The position numbers and the translations under genes are program-made. This document shows, in pieces, positions 40,879 to 50,117 of a stretch of DNA of 64,000 bases. The notes under the pieces are model-generated. The model did not search any database and was not told the DNA's origin. It worked only from the letters and a program-made list of their open reading frames with translations. Each line of letters opens with the position of its first letter. The first letter of the stretch is position 1. The DNA is from Chloroflexota bacterium. GTDB lineage: Bacteria; Chloroflexota; Anaerolineae; CG2-30-64-16. The stretch lies in the NCBI GenBank assembly GCA_026389845.1, contig JAPLHB010000055.1, positions 55,738-119,737 of the forward strand. The letters are read 5' to 3'.

Positions 40879-42108
40879 ATGAGCACACAAACCAACAGAC
40901 TTAACGAACTTGCCCATCGCATCTCCCTCCTATCTGATTCGATGGCCGAGCGGCAAACCCGCTTTCTGGCCGACCTTATCCGCATCCGGTCGTACACTGG
41001 TCAGGAGCGGCCGGCCGTCGAACGCACGATGGAGGAGTTGCGTGTGATCGGCTGCGATGACGTGTGGATGGACTCGGCCGGCAACGCCTTGGGCCGCATC
41101 GGCCGCGGGCCACGCGTCATCCTCTACGACGCGCACCTGGACACCAACGAGGTCGCCGACGAGCGCGAATGGCTGCACCCGCCGCTGGAGCCGGTCGTCG
41201 TGGGTGACACGATGTTCGGCCTCGGCGCGTCGGACTGCAAGGGGGGTGTCGCGGCCATCGTCTACGGCGCGGCGATCCTTCGAGACCTGACAGGTCTGCC
41301 AGACCTGTCAGGTCTTTGGGATCGCTATTCCTTGGTCATCATGGGTGCTACGCTGGAAGAAGACGCCGAGGGGTTCGCGCTGCGTTCGTTGGTCGAACGC
41401 GACGGCCTCCGCCCCGACGTCGTGCTGTTGGCCGAGGCGACCGACCTGACTCTCCGCCGCGGGCAACGCGGCCGCTGCGAGGTGCGCGTCCGCACTGAGG
41501 GCCGCGGGGCGCACGCCAGCCAACCACACCTGGGCGAAAGCGCCATCCTCAAGATGCTGCCCGTCATTGCCGCGCTGGAGGACATGAACGGCCACCTGCC
41601 GGTTGATCCGATCTTCGGCGCGGGCAACCAGGTGGTGACGCTGATCGAAGGCCCGCACACCCCCAACTCGGTGCCGTCGTGGTGCGAAGTGGCCGTAGAC
41701 CGGCGGCTTGTCCCCGGCGAAACGGCAGACAGCGTGCTGGCGGGCATCCGCGCGGTGATCGAGCCACTGGGCGCGACGGCGCACATCCCCGTCCAGCCGG
41801 TCACCACGCACACGGGGCTGCGGCTGGATGGGCCGAGCTTCTATCCTGGCTGGCTGTTGGACGAGGCCGATCCGCTGCTGGACGCGGGGCGGGCGACCTG
41901 CGCCGCGCTGTGGGGTCAGGCGCCACGCGTGGATATCTGGAAGTTCTCCACCGACGGCGCATACTCGGCCGGCGCCGCGGGCATCCCGACCCTGGGCTTC
42001 GGCCCGGAAGAGGAGCGGTACGTCCACTCCGCGTTGGATCAGGTGAATCTGACCAAGCTGCACAAGGCCGCGGCATTTTACGCGTTGTTCCCGCTGATCT
42101 ACAGGTAG
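40879..42108 (+). CDS. M20 family metallohydrolase, YgeY-like
   Basis: ILYDAHLDTNEVADEREWLHPPLEPVVVGDTMFGLGASDCKGGVAAIVYGA; GRGAHASQPHLGESAI. Confidence 0.85.
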   Translation: MSTQTNRLNELAHRISLLSDSMAERQTRFLADLIRIRSYTGQERPAVERTMEELRVIGCDDVWMDSAGNALGRIGRGPRVILYDAHLDTNEVADEREWLHPPLEPVVVGDTMFGLGASDCKGGVAAIVYGAAILRDLTGLPDLSGLWDRYSLVIMGATLEEDAEGFALRSLVERDGLRPDVVLLAEATDLTLRRGQRGRCEVRVRTEGRGAHASQPHLGESAILKMLPVIAALEDMNGHLPVDPIFGAGNQVVTLIEGPHTPNSVPSWCEVAVDRRLVPGETADSVLAGIRAVIEPLGATAHIPVQPVTTHTGLRLDGPSFYPGWLLDEADPLLDAGRATCAALWGQAPRVDIWKFSTDGAYSAGAAGIPTLGFGPEEERYVHSALDQVNLTKLHKAAAFYALFPLIYR

Positions 42109-42109
42109 G

Positions 42110-42172
42110 GGCGATCCCTCGCGGTCGCCCGCACGGGCAGGCGCAAGGCCGTGCCCCCTACACATTGAGAAG
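42110..42172. repeat. Truncated copy of the GTAGGGGCG MITE-like repeat
   Basis: GTAGGGGCGATCCCTCGCGGTCGCCC...GGGCAGGCGCAAGGCCGTGCCCCCTAC...TTGAGAAGATAC, matching 289-380. Confidence 0.7.
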
Positions 42173-42190
42173 ATACGTGAGGATATCATC

Positions 42191-43213
42191 ATGGCACGTC
42201 ACCCCACCCTCTTCATCACCCATCGCGGCGAGCGACATCAGCAGGTTGCGCTGGTTTCCGCGCCCGCGGAACTCGACATTACCCTGCGGCGTACGCCGTC
42301 CAAGGAAGAAATCATTGCGCTGCTGCCCGGCATGGAGTTCCTGATCACCGAGCGCACCGGTGAGATTGACGCCGACATCATGCGGGCCGGCGCAAACCTG
42401 CGCTTGATTCAACGCCTCGGCTCGCAAACCTACGACATTGACCTGGCCGCGGCGCGCGCGGCCGGCATTCCGGTCTGCTATCTGCCGGTGCGCGGCTGCA
42501 TCATGGTGGCCGAGCACATGCTGATGCAGATGCTGGCGTGCGCCAAGCGGCTGCGCGAGACGATGGATGACACGTTGAGCGGCAAGGATTTCGGACACCC
42601 GCCGCATCGCTGCGACGAAGACTACTTCGCCTACAACTGGACGGGGCGGACAGACATCCGTGGGCTGTGGGGCGCAACCGTGGGCATCCTGGGCTACGGC
42701 GAAATCGGCGCGGAGTTGGCGCGCCGGCTGGCCGGCTTCGGATGCAAGGTGATCTACAACAAGCGCAACCGGCTGCCGCCAGAGGCCGAGGCTGAGATGC
42801 ACATCCAGTTCGCCGAGACCGACGACCTGGCGGCGCAGAGCGACTACGTCTGCATGTTGCTGCCCTTCTTCCCCGAGACCGCGCAATCGCTGAGCCGCGC
42901 CTTCTTCGCGGGAATGAAGCCGGGCGCCATCTTCGTCAGTTGCGGCGGCAGCGGCGTCGTTGACGAGGACGCGCTCGCCGAAGCCTATGCCACCGGGCAT
43001 CTCGCCGGCGCGGCGCTCGATACCTTCACCTACGAGCCGATCGCGCCGGACGATCCATTGCTGCCATTGGCGCGAGACCCGCGGGCCAACCTGGTGCTCA
43101 CACCGCACACCGCTGCCGGCACAGCCAGTGCAACCCGCAACGAGCGGACCGACGACTACGCCAACCTCATGCACGTCCTGCGCGGCGAGGAGTTGGTGGG
43201 CCGGCTGGTGTGA
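42191..43213 (+). CDS. D-isomer-specific 2-hydroxyacid dehydrogenase (phosphoglycerate dehydrogenase-like)
   Basis: LWGATVGILGYGEIGAELARRLAGFGCKVI; LLPFFPETAQSLSRAFF; GGSGVVDEDALAEAYATGHLAGAALDTF. Confidence 0.9.
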   Translation: MARHPTLFITHRGERHQQVALVSAPAELDITLRRTPSKEEIIALLPGMEFLITERTGEIDADIMRAGANLRLIQRLGSQTYDIDLAAARAAGIPVCYLPVRGCIMVAEHMLMQMLACAKRLRETMDDTLSGKDFGHPPHRCDEDYFAYNWTGRTDIRGLWGATVGILGYGEIGAELARRLAGFGCKVIYNKRNRLPPEAEAEMHIQFAETDDLAAQSDYVCMLLPFFPETAQSLSRAFFAGMKPGAIFVSCGGSGVVDEDALAEAYATGHLAGAALDTFTYEPIAPDDPLLPLARDPRANLVLTPHTAAGTASATRNERTDDYANLMHVLRGEELVGRLV

Positions 43214-43383
43214 TTTGCCCCTTCACCTTCAACGATAGCCTCAACCACGGCGAGGCGATCAACGACGAGGCGTACTCCATTCGGCGGGCAAGCGCAGGCC
43301 CGGATGGCCGCCATGCTGCTGCTGACCCTGCGCGGTACGCCGACGCTATCCTATCTGTGAAAAAGAGCAAAGGATTTCCCGCT

Positions 43384-44541
43384 ATGAACAACCGCGAACG
43401 CACTTTGGCGATCCTGAACTATCAAACCTACGACCGGCTGCCAATCGTACACTTCGGCTACTGGACCGAGACGCTGGAGAAGTGGGCGGCCGAGGGCCAC
43501 ATCTCGCGGGCCCAGGCGGCCGGCTGGCGAGACGGCAACACCATTGACCGCGCCATCAGCGGGCGCTTGGGCTTCGACTTCGGCTGGGGCGGCGCCTTCG
43601 GTCCGCACCTGCGCCTGCAGCCGGGCTTCCGCCGCCGCGTCGTGACCCAGTTCCCTGACGACTCGTGCCACGTGCTCAACGCCGACGGCGCCATCGTGCT
43701 GGAGAAGCCCGACATCGTCTCCATCCCCTCCGAGATTGATCACCTGCTGAAGGGCCGCGCCGAGTGGGAACGAATCTTCCGGCCCCGGCTGCGTTACAGC
43801 GCGCGCCGCCTGGATCGCGCCAGTGTTAACGCTAAAGATCGAACGCTGCGCTTTGATCGCGGCGGCCGCGCATATCTCCTGGCTGAAGACCCGACGTCAC
43901 CCCGCGGTCTGCGGTGCGGCAGCCTGTTCGGCGTCATCCGCAACTGGCTGGGCATGGTCGGCCTCAGCTATCTTACCGCCGACGACCCGGTGCTGCTGGA
44001 TGAGATGATCGAGACGGTGGGCGAGTTGTGCTACCAGGGCGTAGCCGCGGCTTTGGCGACCGGCATCGCCTTCGATTACGGCCACTTCTGGGAGGACATC
44101 TGCTTCAAGAACGGCCCGCTGGTCAACCCGCGGCTATTCGCCGCGAAGGTCGGCCCGCACTACCGCCGCATCACGCAACTGCTGAACGACCACGGCATCG
44201 GCATCGTGTCGCTGGACTGCGACGGCATGATTGACAAGCTGATCCCGACCTGGCTTGCGAATGGCGTCAATACCATGTTTCCCATCGAGGTGGGCACCTG
44301 GAACGCCAGTATCGAGCCGTGGCGTGCGCAGTTTGGTCGGAAGCTTCGGGGCGTGGGCGGCATGGACAAGCGGGTCTTCGCCTACGATCGCGCAGCCGTT
44401 GACGCTGAGATCGAGCGGCTCCGGCCGCTGGTTGCGCTGGGCGGCTACATCCCTTGCCCGGATCATCGGATTGCCCCGGACGCGAAGTGGGAGAACGTGC
44501 AGTATTACTGCGAACGCATGCACGCGGTGTTTGGAGGCTGA
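43384..44541 (+). CDS. Uroporphyrinogen decarboxylase (UroD) family protein
   Basis: MNNRERTLAILNYQTYDRLPIVHFGYW...; HFWEDICFKNGPLVNPRLFAAKVGPHYRRITQLLNDHGI. Confidence 0.8.
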   Translation: MNNRERTLAILNYQTYDRLPIVHFGYWTETLEKWAAEGHISRAQAAGWRDGNTIDRAISGRLGFDFGWGGAFGPHLRLQPGFRRRVVTQFPDDSCHVLNADGAIVLEKPDIVSIPSEIDHLLKGRAEWERIFRPRLRYSARRLDRASVNAKDRTLRFDRGGRAYLLAEDPTSPRGLRCGSLFGVIRNWLGMVGLSYLTADDPVLLDEMIETVGELCYQGVAAALATGIAFDYGHFWEDICFKNGPLVNPRLFAAKVGPHYRRITQLLNDHGIGIVSLDCDGMIDKLIPTWLANGVNTMFPIEVGTWNASIEPWRAQFGRKLRGVGGMDKRVFAYDRAAVDAEIERLRPLVALGGYIPCPDHRIAPDAKWENVQYYCERMHAVFGG

Positions 44542-44574
44542 CGGGCCGCCAACAACGACTCTTTCGAGAGGGGC

Positions 44575-45966
44575 ATGATGATCCTGATCGAGCATGGCGC
44601 CCTGGTTACTGCGATGGACGAGCGCTTGGGCGAGTTGGCATCCGGCTACGTGGTGGTCGAGGGCGATCGCATTGCTGCCATCGGCGCGGGTGATGCGCCG
44701 GACGAGTGGCGGCAACGGGCCGCGCGCGTGATTGACGCCCGACACATGGCCGTCCTGCCTGGCCTGGTCAACGGCCACACGCACCTGTCGCAGACCTTCC
44801 TGCGTGGGCTGGCTGACGGTCGGCCGCTGATCCGCTGGCTGAAGGAGGTCATCTGGCCCGCCCAGGCCGCCATGACGCCGGAAGATCAATACCTGGCCGC
44901 GCTGCTGGGGCTGGTGGAAAATTTGCGCTGTGGGGCCACGACCGTCGTGCAGCACCACAAGCTGTCAGGCCGCGGCCACATGGATGCCGCGGCGCGGGCC
45001 GCCGCGCGTGTGGGCGTGCGGATGCTGCTGGCCCGCGGCTGGGTGGACCTGGGGCCGACCGGCGAGCCGCTGGACACCATCCTCGCCGAGATGCAGCGGC
45101 TATACGAGACGTGGCATAATCCGCAATCCGCAATCTGCAATCTGCAATCAATCCGCATCGCCTCCGGCCCGCTGGCGCCCTGGCGCTGTTCCGACGCCGC
45201 CATGCGGCGGATCACCGCCTGGGCGCGTGCGCGGGGGCTGCCCACGCACATCCACGTGGCCGAGGCGCAGGATGAGATTGACCTGATGCTGACGCGCTGC
45301 GGGAAGCGGCACATCGAGTGGCTGGCCGATCTCGACTGCCTGGGGCCGGACACGCAACTCGTCCACGCGGTTCACGTCACCGACGCCGAGCTGGATCTGA
45401 TCGCCCAGTCCGGCGCCACGGTGGTCTACTGCCCCACCAGCAACATGTACCTGGCTTCGGGCGCTGCGCCGGTGCGCAAGATGCTCGAACGCGGCATCCC
45501 GGTCGCTCTGGGCACCGATGGTTCTGGCTCCAATAACTCGCAAGACCTACTGGAATGTGCTAAAATCGGCGCATTGCTGGCGAAGCACGCGACCGGCGAC
45601 GCGCAAGCGGTGCTGCCAGAGGATTTGATTCGGATGATGACTGAGAGCGGGGCGCGGCTGTGGGCAAATCAGAAACTCGCAAAACGCAAAACGCAAGACG
45701 CCATCGGCACGCTCAAAATCGGCGCACTCGCTGACCTGACCCTCATCAACCTGAACAACGCGCGCTGCCAGCCGGTTCACAGCGCGGCATCGGCGCTCGT
45801 CTACAACGCCAGTGGGGCCGACGTCCACACGGTCATCGTTGGCGGGGAGATCTTGCTGGATGCAGGGCGCGTGACCATGTTGGACGAGGCAGCCCTGCTG
45901 GAAGAATGCCGCCACGCCGCCAATGCACTAATGCGGAGAGCGGAGATTCGTTTTCCTGACTCCTGA
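44575..45966 (+). CDS. Amidohydrolase, SsnA / 8-oxoguanine deaminase-like
   Basis: MAVLPGLVNGHTHLSQTFLRGLADGRPLIRWLKEVIWP; THIHVAEAQDEIDL; VALGTDGSGSNNSQDLLE. Confidence 0.85.
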   Translation: MMILIEHGALVTAMDERLGELASGYVVVEGDRIAAIGAGDAPDEWRQRAARVIDARHMAVLPGLVNGHTHLSQTFLRGLADGRPLIRWLKEVIWPAQAAMTPEDQYLAALLGLVENLRCGATTVVQHHKLSGRGHMDAAARAAARVGVRMLLARGWVDLGPTGEPLDTILAEMQRLYETWHNPQSAICNLQSIRIASGPLAPWRCSDAAMRRITAWARARGLPTHIHVAEAQDEIDLMLTRCGKRHIEWLADLDCLGPDTQLVHAVHVTDAELDLIAQSGATVVYCPTSNMYLASGAAPVRKMLERGIPVALGTDGSGSNNSQDLLECAKIGALLAKHATGDAQAVLPEDLIRMMTESGARLWANQKLAKRKTQDAIGTLKIGALADLTLINLNNARCQPVHSAASALVYNASGADVHTVIVGGEILLDAGRVTMLDEAALLEECRHAANALMRRAEIRFPDS

Positions 45967-45989
45967 TCACTGACACCTGCGCACTGACC

Positions 45990-47075
45990 ATGACCCTCAA
46001 CCCACATTTCACTCCCAAAGATTGGGAGCGTATCACCCGTGACTGGACGGCGTGGTGGGCGAGCGAGTTGGATCGGCCGATGGTGATCATCACCAGGGAA
46101 GAGCCGGCCGATCCAACTCGCCCCTATCCCAGCCGATTTGTCACCTACTACGGGCTGGAGACGCCTGTTGACGAGCTGCTCGACCGCTACGGTGAACAAC
46201 TCGAAGCAACGCACTGGTATGGCGACGCCTGGCCCAAGTGGTGGCCGAACTTCGGCCCGGGCATCATGGCGGGCTTCCTGGGCGCGTGGGTCAACGCGGT
46301 ATGGGACACAACCTGGTTCGAGCCGGTGCGAGAAATCCCCATCGCCGATCTGCACCCGGCTTATGACCCGGCGAACCCCTGGTGGCAACGGGTGCGGGGT
46401 CTAGCGCAGCGGGCCGTCGAGCGCTGGGCCGGGCAGGTGAGCGTGGGATTCACCGACCTGGGCGGCAATCTCGACATCATCGCCTCGCTGCGGACGACCG
46501 CGGGGTTGCTTTTCGATCTGTACGATGCGCCGGGCGAGGTGCTGCGGGTGGCGCAGGAAGTCACTCCGCTCTGGCTGCGCTACTACGACGAGTTGGACAC
46601 CGTGATCCAGGGAGGTGGCCGCGGCACGACGCCGTGGGCGCCGATCTGGTCGCCGGGGCGCTGCTACATGCTCCAGTGCGACTTCGCCTACATGATCTCG
46701 CCGAAGATGTTCGAGCGCTACGTCCTGCCCGACGTGGCCGCGTGTTGCGCGGCAATGGACGGTGGCTTCTACCACCTGGACGGCAAGGGGCAGATCGCAC
46801 ACCTGGAAATGCTCCTGTCGCTCGAACGCCTGCGCGGCGTCCAATGGATTCCGGGCGATGGCGCGCTGCCACCCGAGGACTGGCTGCCGGTGCTGAAGCG
46901 CATCCGCGACGCGGGGAAGCTGTGCCAGCTCTACGTGAGCACCGAAGGCGCGCTGAAGATCGTCCGCGCGTTGGGCGGCAAAGGCTTCGCCTTCTGCATC
47001 ACCGACGAGTCGGCTGAACGGATGTCTGAGGCCGAGATCGGCGATTTTCTGGACACGATGCGCAGGAACGGCTGA
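45990..47075 (+). CDS. Second UroD-superfamily-like protein
   Basis: CDFAYMISPKMFERYVLPDVAACCAAMDGGFYHLDGKGQIAHLEMLLSLERLRGVQWIPGDG. Confidence 0.7.
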   Translation: MTLNPHFTPKDWERITRDWTAWWASELDRPMVIITREEPADPTRPYPSRFVTYYGLETPVDELLDRYGEQLEATHWYGDAWPKWWPNFGPGIMAGFLGAWVNAVWDTTWFEPVREIPIADLHPAYDPANPWWQRVRGLAQRAVERWAGQVSVGFTDLGGNLDIIASLRTTAGLLFDLYDAPGEVLRVAQEVTPLWLRYYDELDTVIQGGGRGTTPWAPIWSPGRCYMLQCDFAYMISPKMFERYVLPDVAACCAAMDGGFYHLDGKGQIAHLEMLLSLERLRGVQWIPGDGALPPEDWLPVLKRIRDAGKLCQLYVSTEGALKIVRALGGKGFAFCITDESAERMSEAEIGDFLDTMRRNG

Positions 47076-47174
47076 TGGACGACGAACGACGAACGACCGT
47101 TGACCGATGACGCACGACAGACGACCGTACTATTGCACTATTGCACTATCGTACTATCATACGAAAGCACACCC

Positions 47175-47960
47175 ATGACTCAACCCCTTCTCCCATTGAC
47201 GACCTCCCTCCAGGGCCAGGTCGCCCTCGTCACCGGCGGCGCGGTACGTGTGGGCCGGGTGATTTGTCGGGCGTTGGCCGGTCGCGGCGCGTCGATCGCG
47301 TTCACCTACCTGCCGGGCGAGCCGACCGATGAAGCGGTGGCCGAGATCGCCGCCCAAGCGTCACCCCAGACCTTCGAGGTTTCCAGGACCTCAAAGGTCT
47401 TAGCGCTCCCGCTGGACGTCCGCGTCCCCGGCGCGGCCGCGCGCGTCGTCGAGCAGGTCGTCACCCATTTCGGCCGGCTCGACATCCTGATCAACAATGC
47501 ATCGGTGTGGCTCAAGGCGCCCTTCCTGGAAATCACGCCCGAAGCCTGGCAGACCGCACTCGACGTCAACCTGACCGGCCCGTTCCTGATGAGCCAGGCC
47601 GCCGCGCCGCACATGTTGCGGCAACAATCCGGCTTGATCGTCAATATCACCGATCTCTCGGCCTACCAAACCTGGCCGGGCTACGCCCATCATGCGGCCA
47701 GCAAGGCTGGCCTGGTCGCGCTGACCCGCGTCATGGCCGCCGAGCTGGCCCCACACGTGCGCGTTAACGCCATCGCGCCCGGCACCGTCCTGCTGCCCGA
47801 AGGCGCCGGTGAAGCCAAGGTGAAGTGGGCGGTGGAGAACTCCCTGCTGGGTCGGGTGGGTCATCCGGAGGACGTGGCGCGCACCGTGCTCTTCCTGGTG
47901 GATAGCGATTTTGCGACCGGCGCGGTCTACTTCATAGACGGGGGACGCGCGCTTGTCTGA
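47175..47960 (+). CDS. SDR family oxidoreductase
   Basis: QVALVTGGAVRVGRVICRALAGRGASIAFTY; ILINNASVW; YAHHAASKAGLVALTRVMAAELAPHVRVNAIAPGTV. Confidence 0.9.
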   Translation: MTQPLLPLTTSLQGQVALVTGGAVRVGRVICRALAGRGASIAFTYLPGEPTDEAVAEIAAQASPQTFEVSRTSKVLALPLDVRVPGAAARVVEQVVTHFGRLDILINNASVWLKAPFLEITPEAWQTALDVNLTGPFLMSQAAAPHMLRQQSGLIVNITDLSAYQTWPGYAHHAASKAGLVALTRVMAAELAPHVRVNAIAPGTVLLPEGAGEAKVKWAVENSLLGRVGHPEDVARTVLFLVDSDFATGAVYFIDGGRALV

Positions 47961-47988
47961 AAAGAGGCAATGACGCAAAACTCACATT

Positions 47989-48122
47989 TGTCACCCTGAG
48001 CGGGTTGGTCCCGAGAACCGCGTTGTGGCGAGAATCCAGCGAAGGGTCTCGCTGTGGACAAAGATTCTTCGCTGGTGTCACGCCGTTATGCGAGATCAGG
48101 GGCGAACCCGCTCAGAATGACA
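47989..48122. repeat. Interspersed palindromic intergenic repeat, copy 2
   Basis: Ends TGTCACCCTGAGCGGGTT...AACCCGCTCAGAATGACA; shared modules with 30972-31154. Confidence 0.7.
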
Positions 48123-48167
48123 GGCAAAGGGTAGCGAGTCTTGCGGTACTGCGAAAAGAGAGACGAT

Positions 48168-50060
48168 ATGGGGAAATCCGCTTTCGTGAACCTTTCGACC
48201 GGTGACATCCGGATCACCGAAACCAATCCGGACGACCTGCGCCGGTTCTTGGGCGGCAGGGGTCTCGGCGCCAGGCTGCTGTATGACCTGGTAGGGCCGA
48301 ACGTGGACCCGCTGAGTCCTGAGAACTACCTGATCTTCACTGCCGCGCCGCTGGCTGGCTCCCCGTGGCCCACGTCGGCCCGGCTCCACGTGACCTTCAA
48401 GTCGCCGCTGACCGGCGCTTACGGCTACGCCAATGCCGGCGGCCAGTTCGTCGCCGAGCTGAGCCACGCGGGCTACGATGCCGTGCTGATCACGGGCCGC
48501 GCGACTGTGCCTTCGATTCTGCGCATCAGCGACGACGCCATCGCGATCGAGTCGGCGCCGGAGTTGTGGGGAAAGAAGACGGGCGAGGTTCACGATGCCC
48601 TGCTCGGAGCGGATGGCAAGGCCAGCCAGGGACGCGTGGCCTGCATTGGTCCGGCGGGCGAGAACCTCGTACGCATCGCGGCCATCATCAACGACCGGGG
48701 ACGCGCGGCCGCGCGCGGGGGGCCTGGCGCGGTGATGGGCAGCAAAAACCTGAAGGCGATTCACGCGGTCGCCAGGAACCGGCCGCCCACATTGCCCGAG
48801 CTGCGAGTCGCGGCCAGGGAAGCAGTGGAGAAGCTGCGCGCCGATCCGCACCTGGACGGCCTTCGGCGTTGGGGCACCCTGGTGCTGATGGACGGCAAGA
48901 ACATCGGCGGCGACCAGCCGGCCAAAAACCACCAGTTCGCACAGGTGCCGTTCATCAAGTCGGTGAACGCCGCGGCCTTCGACGGGTACGTGGCGGAGCA
49001 CCGCGGCTGCTATGCCTGCCCCATCAAGTGCAGTCGTGATTCTAAGGTGGCCGACGGGCCATTCGCCGTGGAAGTAGAAGGCCCGGAGTACGAAACTACC
49101 AACGCGCTCGGCCCGATGTGCTGGGTCAGCGATCCCGAGGCGATCCTCTACGCCAACCGGCTGTGCAACGAATACGGCCTGGACACCATCTCGACCGGCG
49201 TGACCATCGCCTTCGCGTTGGAGCTGCACGAAAAGGGGCTGCTGGATGCCGATGATCTGCCCCTGGAGTGGGGCAATCCCGCCACCCTCCACGGCCTGAT
49301 CGCGCGCATTGCGCTGCGCCGGGGCCTCGGCGACATCCTGGCCGAAGGCACTAAGCGCGCGGCCGAACGCATCGGCCACGGCGCCGAACGCTACGCCATG
49401 CAGGTGAAGGGGATGGAGCTGCCGCGCCAGGAGCCACGCTTCGCCAAGGGGTTTGGATTGGGCCACGCTACATCTAACCGAGGGGCCGATCACCTCTACG
49501 GGTTGCCCGCCATTGATCTTGCCGGCGCGTGGGACGTCGCCCGCCGCCTCTTCCCGGCTGAGATCGTGCCTGAACTGATGGATCCGGCCAACGAGAAATA
49601 CAAGGCCGACATGGTGGTCTACGGCGAGCACTTCTGCGCTATCACCGATTCGCTGGGCATCTGCAAATTCAGCACCATCGAGGAGTATGCGCTCTTTCCG
49701 GAGGATCTCGCGCCGGGGGTGGCGGCGCTGTGGGGAAAACCGGTGACAGGCGCCGATCTGCTCGAAGTGGGCGAGCGGATCGTCAACCTGGAGCGGATGT
49801 ACAACGTGCGTCAGGGTCTCTCTCGCGCCGACGATCATCTGCCCAGGCGTTTCACCGAGGAGCCGGCGCCGTTGTATGAGTTCGAGGAAGACCCGATCAC
49901 CGGCCAACTGCGCCAGTCACCCGAGCCGATCCGCTATGGACTGTTGCACGACTTCGACGCGATGCTCGACCGCTATTATGCCCTGCGCGGCTGGGACGGC
50001 GACGGCATCCCGCGACCTGAGACGCTGCGCCGGCTGGACCTGCACGACCTGACAGCATGA
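48168..50060 (+). CDS. Tungsten-dependent aldehyde ferredoxin oxidoreductase family protein
   Basis: GGRGLGARLLYDLVGPNVDPLSPENYLIFTAAPLAGSPWPTSARLHVTFKSPLTGAYGYANAGG; GCYACPIKCSR; RGAARGGPGAVMGSKNLKAI-type motif. Confidence 0.95.
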   Translation: MGKSAFVNLSTGDIRITETNPDDLRRFLGGRGLGARLLYDLVGPNVDPLSPENYLIFTAAPLAGSPWPTSARLHVTFKSPLTGAYGYANAGGQFVAELSHAGYDAVLITGRATVPSILRISDDAIAIESAPELWGKKTGEVHDALLGADGKASQGRVACIGPAGENLVRIAAIINDRGRAAARGGPGAVMGSKNLKAIHAVARNRPPTLPELRVAAREAVEKLRADPHLDGLRRWGTLVLMDGKNIGGDQPAKNHQFAQVPFIKSVNAAAFDGYVAEHRGCYACPIKCSRDSKVADGPFAVEVEGPEYETTNALGPMCWVSDPEAILYANRLCNEYGLDTISTGVTIAFALELHEKGLLDADDLPLEWGNPATLHGLIARIALRRGLGDILAEGTKRAAERIGHGAERYAMQVKGMELPRQEPRFAKGFGLGHATSNRGADHLYGLPAIDLAGAWDVARRLFPAEIVPELMDPANEKYKADMVVYGEHFCAITDSLGICKFSTIEEYALFPEDLAPGVAALWGKPVTGADLLEVGERIVNLERMYNVRQGLSRADDHLPRRFTEEPAPLYEFEEDPITGQLRQSPEPIRYGLLHDFDAMLDRYYALRGWDGDGIPRPETLRRLDLHDLTA

Positions 50061-50117
50061 CCCGCAGTTCCGGCCATGATGGGAACGTCATAATATTAAT
50101 TAGGAAGATCAGTAGCT

